A stretch of 54,893 nucleotides of DNA, taken from assembly GCA_003670735.1 (NCBI GenBank), contig QWQU01000003.1:1-54893 (forward strand), read 5' to 3'. The notes below the pieces were generated by a model. It ran no database searches and was not told where the DNA came from. It worked only from the letters and a program-made list of their open reading frames with translations. Both the position numbers and the translations under genes were made by a program. Source of the DNA: Chloroflexota bacterium. Its GTDB lineage: Bacteria > Chloroflexota > Dehalococcoidia > UBA2979. The first letter of the stretch is position 1. Every line of letters starts with the position of its first letter. Shown here one piece after another: positions 48,805 through 54,893 of the stretch.

Positions 48805-49977
48805 GTGCCAACTATCTTTCGGCCCACTACTCATCACACTCGCCTGATTGCCAGCCTCATGCTGGCCGTGCTCGTTGCACTCGCTGCGATGGGGTGCGGC
48901 GCGCGACGCGGAGAGACGTCCACGCCGACCGCGACACCTCGCGCGACCACCGGGCAGCCTCGTGCGTATCGCATGGGGTTCTCCGCGCTGCCGACGACGC
49001 TCACTGATCAGGCGCAGCAAGACGCGTTCGACCTGGGTGCGAAGTACGGCGACGTACTGCTGCTGCAGAAGCCGGTCGCGTGGAGCGAGTTCGCAGCCGG
49101 CGGCACGCCATCGACGAAGACGCGCATGCAAACCGCGAGCGAGCGCGATCACGCGCAAGCACGTGGGCTGCATCTGTTCATCGCGCTTGACCCGTTCGAC
49201 CCCGCGGATCGAGGACGCCTCGCATCACCGCCGGCGGGGAGCGAGACGCGTGACCTCAGCGATCCATCACTACGCAGTGCGCTGGTGGCGCAGGCGAAGT
49301 ACGTCGCGATCAACTACAAACCGACCTACCTCGCGATCGGCGTCGAGGTGAACGGCACGTACGAGCGCAATCCCACGCAGTACCAGAAATTCGTAGAGGC
49401 CTACCGCGAGGCGTACTCCGCCGCGAAGTCCGCATCACCGAACACGATGGTGTTCCCGACATTCGAGTACGAACAGCTGCTCGGCCTCGTGCCGTGGGAA
49501 GCACCGCATCCGCCGCGCTGGGAACTGCTGCGCGACTTCGGGGAGCGCTCCGACATGTTCGCGATCTCGACGTATCCGTCGTTCACGTACTCGGTCGCAC
49601 GCAAGGTGCCGCCTGACTACTACCGACAGATCAAGGATCAGACGAAGCTGCCGGTCGCGTTCGCATCGGCTGGTTACGCATCGGCACCGGGCCGCGATGG
49701 CGTGAACTCCTCGACGCCCGATGAGCAGCGGCGCTTCTTGCAGCGACTGCTCGGCGATGCGGATGCGCTCGCATCACCACTCGTGATCTGGTTCCTTCGC
49801 CAGGACGCGAACCACCTGACGGCGCCACCGTTCGATCTGTTCCAGAGCATCGGGCTGGTCGATCTCAAGGGGATCAACAAGCAGGCCTGGCCGATCTGGG
49901 AGTCCGCCTCGATGCGGCCGTATGACTCATCGACACCGGCGAAGGAGCCGACGCCGGATCCGTCCAGCACGCCGTAG
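48805..49977 (+). CDS. Lipoprotein with glycosidase-like TIM-barrel features (390 aa)
   Basis: GTG at 48805. A lipoprotein signal is clear: LIASLMLAVLVALAAMGCGA with AMGC as lipobox. After a Thr-rich linker the domain reads like a clan GH-A barrel: RMGFSALPTTLTDQAQQDAF, HLFIALDPFDPAD, YLAIGVEVNGTYERNPTQYQ (Glu in the acid/base position), FVEAYREAYSAAKSASPNTM, MFAISTYPSFTYS and LPVAFASAGYASAPGRDG. In true members the nucleophile is a Glu near the last strand; here that position appears to be Ala/Ser, so activity is doubtful. The tail is Pro/Thr-rich. Most likely a surface-bound sugar-binding or degenerate glycosidase protein. Confidence 0.75.
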   Translation: MPTIFRPTTHHTRLIASLMLAVLVALAAMGCGARRGETSTPTATPRATTGQPRAYRMGFSALPTTLTDQAQQDAFDLGAKYGDVLLLQKPVAWSEFAAGGTPSTKTRMQTASERDHAQARGLHLFIALDPFDPADRGRLASPPAGSETRDLSDPSLRSALVAQAKYVAINYKPTYLAIGVEVNGTYERNPTQYQKFVEAYREAYSAAKSASPNTMVFPTFEYEQLLGLVPWEAPHPPRWELLRDFGERSDMFAISTYPSFTYSVARKVPPDYYRQIKDQTKLPVAFASAGYASAPGRDGVNSSTPDEQRRFLQRLLGDADALASPLVIWFLRQDANHLTAPPFDLFQSIGLVDLKGINKQAWPIWESASMRPYDSSTPAKEPTPDPSSTP

Positions 49978-50072
49978 CGGCGCGGCAGCGCCTTTCGCCC
50001 AGCTCCTTGATCGATCTGTCTCATCTCGCATGCGCGGACGCATGCCGTATGCGACACATCCGGACGAAATGA

Positions 50073-50099
50073 AAGAACCCCGGCCAGGCCGGGGTTCTT
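50073..50099. terminator. Bidirectional terminator between lipoprotein gene and 71-aa gene
   Basis: AAGAACCCCGGCC (50073-50085) and GGCCGGGGTTCTT (50087-50099) with a one-base centre; TTGTTG follows on the plus strand. Confidence 0.88.
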
Positions 50100-50119
50100 G
50101 TTGTGTGACGGTGCGCCTA

Positions 50120-50335
50120 TTAGTAGGTGCAGCCGTTCTTGTCGAGCTCGGCCTTGGTCTCGGAGATCTGGCCCTCGAGCTCCTCGGCGCCGACGTTGCG
50201 GTCGGTGCCGGCACTCGGCATGTCCTTCGACCCCAGCGGCTTGATGTCGAGCGGCTTGGCGATCTTGAGACGGGTCTCGAGGTTCTGCAGCTTCGAGCGG
50301 AGCTGGGCGCAGACGACGTTGTTGGTGGTAGTCAT
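50120..50335 (-). CDS. Hypothetical small protein with coiled-coil helix (71 aa)
   Basis: ATG at 50335 follows GGAGGATC. The protein starts MTTTNNVVCAQLRSKLQNLE and ends EELEGQISETKAELDKNGCT-Y, with two Cys, at residues 9 and 69, that could pair or dimerise. The helical ends flank a central Pro/Gly loop (PLDIKPLGSKDMPSAGTD). No known motif. A leader with a good ribosome binding site and a strong terminator mark it as a single-gene unit that may be well expressed. Confidence 0.8.
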   Translation of the reverse strand: MTTTNNVVCAQLRSKLQNLETRLKIAKPLDIKPLGSKDMPSAGTDRNVGAEELEGQISETKAELDKNGCTY

Positions 50336-50508
50336 GGGGATCCTCCCTCGGAACACTCGGCACTGGACTGGCGGGGCGGAGTCTACCTCGCACGGAAGGT
50401 TTTAGGTCAAACGTTATGGCGAGATCTCGGGAAATTTGCGAACGAGTTCGCTGAACCGAGGCTGGCGACGCGCGCTAGAGTGGCGCGCGAGTACGGCGAG
50501 GTGCCTCG

Positions 50509-51288
50509 ATGACCAATGAAATCGCGCAGATCGGCTTTGCGGCATCCAGCTCTGTCTACGAGCGGGGACGGCCGGACTACCCGGCGACCGTGATCGACGG
50601 GCTGATGGCGACGCTACGACTCGGCTCGACGAGCCGGCTACTGGACCTGGCTACCGGGACGGGCAAGCTCGCGCGCGGGTTCATCGGGCGAGTCGACCTC
50701 GTCGCGGCCGAGCCGGCGGCGGAGATGCGCACCGAGTTCGCGCGCATCCAGCCTGGTGTGCCGGTCGTGGGCTCCGTGGGCGAGGTGCTGCCGTTCGCGG
50801 ACGGCTCGCTCGACGCGGTGACGATTGGGACAGCGTTCCACTGGTTCGACGGGCCGGTCGCGGTGCGCGAGCTGCACCGGGTGCTGAAGCCGGGCGGGCG
50901 GGTGGCGCTGCTGTGGCTACAGCGAGATGAGTCCGAGGGTTGGGTGAACGACCTCGTGCGCCTCGTGGACACGTACCGGCCGGCGAATGCTCGGCGCTAT
51001 GCGGAGACGCCGTGGCAGGGTGCGTGGGACACGACCGACGAAGCAGGTCAGCGCCTGTTCACACCGCTCGAGTTTGCACAGACGGCGTTCGAGCAGCCGC
51101 TCGACCGTGAGTCGGTCGTGCAGCGCACGGCCTCGACGTCGTTCGTGGCGGCGATGGAACCGGAGCGACGCGCCGAGGTGCTCGAGCGCGTACGTGACCT
51201 GCTCGACACCCACGAGGCGACGCGCGGCCGCGAGGTGATCGGCATTCCGCACCAGGCCGAGGTGTACTGGGCCGAACGACTGGATTAG
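50509..51288 (+). CDS. Class I SAM-dependent methyltransferase (methyltransferase type 11)
   Basis: A 259-residue methyltransferase. SAM motif I is RLLDLATGTGKLARGFIGRV, motif II region LVAAEPAAEMRTEFARI, motif III/IV LPFADGSLDAVTIGTAFHWF and post-motif LHRVLKPGGRVALLWLQRDE. The DAVTIGTAFHWFD stretch is typical of a group of small-molecule methyltransferases. Substrate unknown. ATG at 50509 follows GAGGTGCCTCG. Upstream is a gene-free stretch of about 170 bp. Confidence 0.93.
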   Translation: MTNEIAQIGFAASSSVYERGRPDYPATVIDGLMATLRLGSTSRLLDLATGTGKLARGFIGRVDLVAAEPAAEMRTEFARIQPGVPVVGSVGEVLPFADGSLDAVTIGTAFHWFDGPVAVRELHRVLKPGGRVALLWLQRDESEGWVNDLVRLVDTYRPANARRYAETPWQGAWDTTDEAGQRLFTPLEFAQTAFEQPLDRESVVQRTASTSFVAAMEPERRAEVLERVRDLLDTHEATRGREVIGIPHQAEVYWAERLD

Positions 51289-51359
51289 CCCCACGAGTGC
51301 TCTGCGATCGCGGATGATGCGCGCGCGTACTCATCCCACATCACTGACTGGGGCATCCG

Positions 51360-52490
51360 GTGATCGCTCGCACCTCCTCGCGCCGCGGGATCGCGGCACT
51401 CGTACTCACGTGCCTGCTCATGTTCGGGATACGCGGAGAGGCGTTCGCTGCCGGGCCCGAGGAGCTACAAGGCTCGCTGCCGGCAACCGGGGGCATCTCG
51501 ATTGCCGTGTGGAACGGCGGGCCTGTCGCACGGCTGCGCGCGGCGGCACTCGAGCGCGGGTGCGCGGTCTCCTCGATCTGGGTGGAGAGCAACGGCGGCC
51601 TGATCGGCTACGTGCCGGGTGCGCCCACGGTGGTGAACCAGGCGTTCACGGCGAAGTACAAGGTCGGCGGGTTCCCGACGCCGACGCCGGTGCTGCCGGT
51701 CGGGACGGCAGCGGTGCTGATCTGCCAGGCGAGCACGGGGCCTGCTCGGGTGAACGGGATGCCCTCGACGGTCTCGTTCACCATCGACGCGGGCGTCTCC
51801 ACGACGGATGAGACGTGGATTCGCAATGGCTCGGCGATCGCGGAGGACTACCTGCGGAACGTGTACGGGGGCGGGCTGACGGCGTTGGACAGCATCAAGG
51901 TGCACGCCGATGGCACGGGCGCCGCGATCACCGGGGCTGGCATCCAGGCGACCTCGTGCAGCACGACGAACGTCGGGATCGTGAACTACTCGACGACGCA
52001 TGCGGACTGGATCGCAGCCGGGACGTTCGTACAGCCATTCGGCTTCGACCCTCGGGTGGCGGTGCCGGCGCATGAGTACTTCCACCTCTGGCAGATCGAG
52101 GTCGGCTGCATCAATACGCAGATTCCGTCCTGGATGACCGAGGGGATGGCGGAATACCTCAGCTTCCAGGCCGTGCAGCGGCGGGACGGGCTGATCTCGG
52201 ACGATCAGCGGCGGCGCTACGAGTACTACGGGGCGTCCGGGGTGCCGAGCAGCGCGACGCTGCAGTCGATGGAGACGCGGGCCGGGATGTTCAAGTACCC
52301 GGGCTCGTACAGCCTTGCCGACCTCGGGTTCCAGCAGCTGCTCAAGGGCCAGCGGGCCGAGGCGATGCGGGAGTTCTGCGTGGACGTGGCCGGCGGGAAG
52401 ACGTGGCAAACCTCGTTCGCGGCGCGGTTCGGGCAGACCCCGGAGGCGTTCTACACAGCATTCGAGGCAACCCGGAGCTCGTTTAGGTAA
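51360..52490 (+). CDS. Secreted gluzincin-type metallopeptidase with N-terminal shared extracellular domain
   Basis: A 376-residue exported protein. The signal peptide is IAALVLTCLLMFGIRGEAFA-A. Residues 45-110 (IAVWNGGPVARLRAAALERG, then SIWVESNGGLIGYVPGAPTV) align with the C-terminal domain of the secreted protein at 29504-30784. The peptidase domain has His238-Glu-Tyr-Phe-His242 (VPAHEYFHLWQIEVGC) and a downstream Glu in WMTEGMAEYLSFQA, the HExxH plus Glu layout of gluzincins in the peptidase MA clan. The end (RFGQTPEAFYTAFEATRSSF) resembles the C-terminus of other secreted peptidases in this clan. Start GTG at 51360. Confidence 0.85.
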   Translation: MIARTSSRRGIAALVLTCLLMFGIRGEAFAAGPEELQGSLPATGGISIAVWNGGPVARLRAAALERGCAVSSIWVESNGGLIGYVPGAPTVVNQAFTAKYKVGGFPTPTPVLPVGTAAVLICQASTGPARVNGMPSTVSFTIDAGVSTTDETWIRNGSAIAEDYLRNVYGGGLTALDSIKVHADGTGAAITGAGIQATSCSTTNVGIVNYSTTHADWIAAGTFVQPFGFDPRVAVPAHEYFHLWQIEVGCINTQIPSWMTEGMAEYLSFQAVQRRDGLISDDQRRRYEYYGASGVPSSATLQSMETRAGMFKYPGSYSLADLGFQQLLKGQRAEAMREFCVDVAGGKTWQTSFAARFGQTPEAFYTAFEATRSSFR

Positions 52491-52776
52491 CAACAGGACA
52501 CATTATTAGCCGCGAGTTACTCGGGTAGCCGAGTGCCACGGAATTGTTGATGCTACCTCGTGGTATCAGTACGGTTTACTTTCGTCCTACGCGCCTTTAT
52601 CCTCGATACAACGTTGGCCGCGGTCATTTCACAGGGCTAGGAACCAAATCACGCCGGTTCGGCAAAGCGGAAGCATGCCGTCCGGTTTCGTGTGTGTTCC
52701 CTGTTCGTCCCCTGCCGTCCCCGTGGCTTGCAGCTGTTTCCGCATTCGCTGCCGTGTCTAGCCTCGGAGGGCCATT
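52491..52776 (+). other. Untranslated region upstream of rpoB
   Basis: No coding frame of quality. It is the longest AT-richer leader in the right part of the window. A possible TTTACT ... TTATCC promoter lies around 52571-52600. The tract 52652-52690 can fold (GCCGGTTCGGC and neighbouring GCGGAAGCATGCCG). No ribosomal protein leader or terminator of the rplJL type is recognised. Confidence 0.4.
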
Positions 52777-54893
52777 TTGGCAACCGACCGGCGCATCGTG
52801 CGCTCTTTCCGTCGGGTCCCGACCACAGTCAAGCAGTACGGCTCAGCACCATCGGTGCTGGACATGCCGCACCTGATCGAGATGCCTCGACAGGCGTACG
52901 ACCGTTTCCTGCGGGACGGCCTGCGCGAGCTGTTCGACGAGATCTCGCCGATCACCGACTTCACCGGTACCCGGATGAAGCTGGAGTTCGGTGAGTACCG
53001 CCTCGAAGAGGCGAAGTGGAGCGAGCGGGAGTGCCGCCAGCGCGACGCGACCTACAGCGCTCCGCTGCGTGTGCGCTCGGCGCTCACGATTCTCGAGACC
53101 GGCGAGATCAAGGAGCAGGACCTCTTCCTGGGTGACCTGCCCCTGATGACGACCAACGGCACGTTCATCATCAACGGCGCCGAGCGCGTCGTTGTGTCGC
53201 AGCTCGTGCGATCGCCAGGTGTGTACTTCACCGCCTCGCCCGACCCGGCAACGGGTCGCCGGCTGACGGCGGCGAAGCTGATCCCGAACCGTGGTGCCTG
53301 GCTTGAGTTCGAGACGTCCAACAAGGACGTGCTGTCGGTGAAGGTCGACCGCAAGCGCAAGATCCCGGTCACGGTGCTGCTGCGCGCGATCGACATGCAG
53401 GACGAGAGTATCCCCGAGGACGAGCGCGGGACGAACGACCGCATCCTTGAGTGGTTCAAGGACATCGACACCAACGAGGACCACAAGTACATCGAGGCGA
53501 CGCTCGCGAAGGACTCGACGGAGAACCGTCGTCAGGCCCTCGAAGAGTTCTACCGCCGCCTCCGCCCTGGAGACCCGCCGACGGCGGACAACGCTCGCTC
53601 TTTGCTGGAGCAGCTGTTCTTCAGCGACCGCCGTTACGACCTGGGTCGTGTCGGCCGCTACAAGGCGAACAAGCAGCTGTCGCTGGTTGACGCGCCGACG
53701 GTTCGCACGCTGCGGCCGGCGGACATCATCGCGATCATCAAGAAGCTGATCCTGGTCAACAACGGCAAGGGTCAGCCGGACGACATCGACCACCTGGGCA
53801 ACCGCCGCGTGCGCGCGGTCGGTGAGCTGATCCAGAACCAGTTCCGCGTCGGCCTGCTCCGCATGGAGCGCGTCGTGCGCGAGCGTATGACGATCACCGA
53901 CCCGGAAGAGACGACGCCATCGGCGCTCGTGAACATCCGCCCGGTCGTGGCCGCCATGAAGGAGTTCTTCGGCGGCTCACAGCTGTCGCAGTTCATGGAC
54001 CAGACGAACCCGCTGGCTGAGCTGGCGCACAAGCGCCGCCTGTCGGCCCTTGGCCCCGGTGGTCTCTCGCGAGACCGCGCCGGGTTCGACGTCCGCGACG
54101 TCCACTTCAGCCACTACGGCCGCATCTGCCCGATCGAGACCCCAGAAGGTCCGAACATCGGCCTGATCGGCAACCTGGCGGCGTACGGTCGCGTAAACGA
54201 CTTCGGCTTCATTGAGACGCCGTACCGCCCCGTGCTGCACGAGGTTGGTACGCGCAGCGCTGAGCTCGTTGGCCGCTTCCTCGCGGAGGAGGTCAAGGAC
54301 GGCTCTGGCAAGGTGATCGGCAAGGACGGCCAGCAGGTCGACGCGGCGATGGCTGCGGCACTAGCGAACGCGGCAAACGACCGCATCGCGGTGCTGCCGT
54401 TCGCCTCGACGGAGACGGCCTACCTCGACGCACACTCGGAGGAGCCGCTGCGCATCGCGCAGGCGAACACCGCACTGGACGAGCACGGCAACATCATCGC
54501 CGCGCGCGTCGAGGTGCGGCACGGCGAGCACCCGCGGATGGTGCTGCCGATCGAAGTCGATTACATGGACGTGTCGCCCCTCCAGATGGTGTCGGTGGCG
54601 GCTGCGCTCATTCCGTTCCTTGAGCACGACGACGCCAACCGCGCCCTGATGGGCGCCAACATGCAGCGGCAGGCTGTGCCGCTGCTGCGCCCCGAGGTGC
54701 CGCTGGTCGGCACGAGCATGGAGCGCCAGGTCGCGATCGACTCCGGCCAGGTCCTGCTCGCTGAGGAGGACGGCGAGATCACCTCGTCGACCGCCAACTT
54801 CATCTCGGTGAAGTACCAGTCGGGCCGCGAGGTGCGCTACCCGCTGCTGAAGTTCGTGCGCTCCAACCAGGGCACCTGCATCACGCAGCGCCC
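52777..54893 (+). CDS. rpoB: DNA-directed RNA polymerase subunit beta, 5' part
   Basis: About 705 codons of the RNA polymerase beta subunit, cut at the window edge. TTG at 52777 follows GGAGGG; the first conserved block is [20 protein letters not shown]. Regions: [40 protein letters not shown], the rifampicin pocket [20 protein letters not shown] with [20 protein letters not shown], all contact residues being wild type, and [20 protein letters not shown]. The start context is unusual: an ATT precedes the TTG and the spacing to GGAGGG is only four bases. rplL is not immediately upstream. Confidence 0.97.
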   Translation, partial: MATDRRIVRSFRRVPTTVKQYGSAPSVLDMPHLIEMPRQAYDRFLRDGLRELFDEISPITDFTGTRMKLEFGEYRLEEAKWSERECRQRDATYSAPLRVRSALTILETGEIKEQDLFLGDLPLMTTNGTFIINGAERVVVSQLVRSPGVYFTASPDPATGRRLTAAKLIPNRGAWLEFETSNKDVLSVKVDRKRKIPVTVLLRAIDMQDESIPEDERGTNDRILEWFKDIDTNEDHKYIEATLAKDSTENRRQALEEFYRRLRPGDPPTADNARSLLEQLFFSDRRYDLGRVGRYKANKQLSLVDAPTVRTLRPADIIAIIKKLILVNNGKGQPDDIDHLGNRRVRAVGELIQNQFRVGLLRMERVVRERMTITDPEETTPSALVNIRPVVAAMKEFFGGSQLSQFMDQTNPLAELAHKRRLSALGPGGLSRDRAGFDVRDVHFSHYGRICPIETPEGPNIGLIGNLAAYGRVNDFGFIETPYRPVLHEVGTRSAELVGRFLAEEVKDGSGKVIGKDGQQVDAAMAAALANAANDRIAVLPFASTETAYLDAHSEEPLRIAQANTALDEHGNIIAARVEVRHGEHPRMVLPIEVDYMDVSPLQMVSVAAALIPFLEHDDANRALMGANMQRQAVPLLRPEVPLVGTSMERQVAIDSGQVLLAEEDGEITSSTANFISVKYQSGREVRYPLLKFVRSNQGTCITQR

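Noticed and set aside
1-54893. CRISPR array, insertion sequence, prophage or integron
   Set aside because: No regularly spaced direct repeats, transposase, integrase or phage structural gene seen on either strand.

Overview
The window is a GC-rich (roughly two-thirds G+C by eye), gene-dense bacterial chromosome segment with short intergenic gaps and many GTG/TTG starts. The gene set fits a Chloroflexota bacterium, probably near Dehalococcoidia/Tepidiformia: an archaeal-type bifunctional fructose-bisphosphate aldolase/phosphatase beside a class I aldolase and a GlpX phosphatase, a split transketolase, several DUF5671 domains, a GAAC-N4-GTTC operator pair of the LexA kind found in Gram-positive bacteria, and a T-box riboswitch before ileS. 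This lineage call is inference from gene content, not from a tree. I see no rRNA, tRNA, insertion sequence, prophage or CRISPR array.

Left part (1-17.3 kb): a PP2C-like protein cut by the window edge; a decayed Doc (Fic-fold) toxin with its short upstream partner and a 22-bp palindrome; ileS under a T-box that looks translational; zinc-ribbon and unknown proteins; murJ; an aminoglycoside-phosphotransferase-family gene broken by one in-frame TAG; rpsT; a zinc alcohol dehydrogenase followed by a membrane-anchored HTH-PASTA protein; rimO. Between rimO and an HTH/DUF2975 operon lie two tandem stand-alone transcription units, each encoding a paralogous peptide of about 40 residues with a matching 14-nt leader box and its own terminator. 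These match nothing I know and are the best candidate for something undescribed.

Middle (17.3-36.4 kb): a VOC protein, DUF503, scpB with an AmaP-like membrane protein, an amidohydrolase-thpR pair, a SWIM-like peptide, a small HD hydrolase, a DUF5671 membrane protein, DUF2332, a YpfJ-like metallopeptidase, fabF-folC, a secreted repeat protein, and a block of fructose-phosphate enzymes (glpX, class I fba, PfkB-family kinase, FBP aldolase/phosphatase).

Right part (36.4-54.9 kb): an apparent rdgB-moaA-moaC-ion channel-monooxygenase run; YihY; proB-proA; split transketolase; a tiny zinc ribbon resembling the C-terminal tail of class II ribonucleotide reductase, whose promoter carries two LexA-like boxes; glycerate kinase; small metallopeptidase; a lipoprotein with glycosidase-like features; a methyltransferase; a secreted gluzincin; and the first ~705 codons of rpoB running off the right edge. 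Most of the window is ordinary housekeeping and lineage-specific content. The unusual signals are the twin small-protein units, the LexA-like zinc-ribbon promoter, the two nonsense-interrupted genes, and an extracellular domain shared by two secreted proteins.
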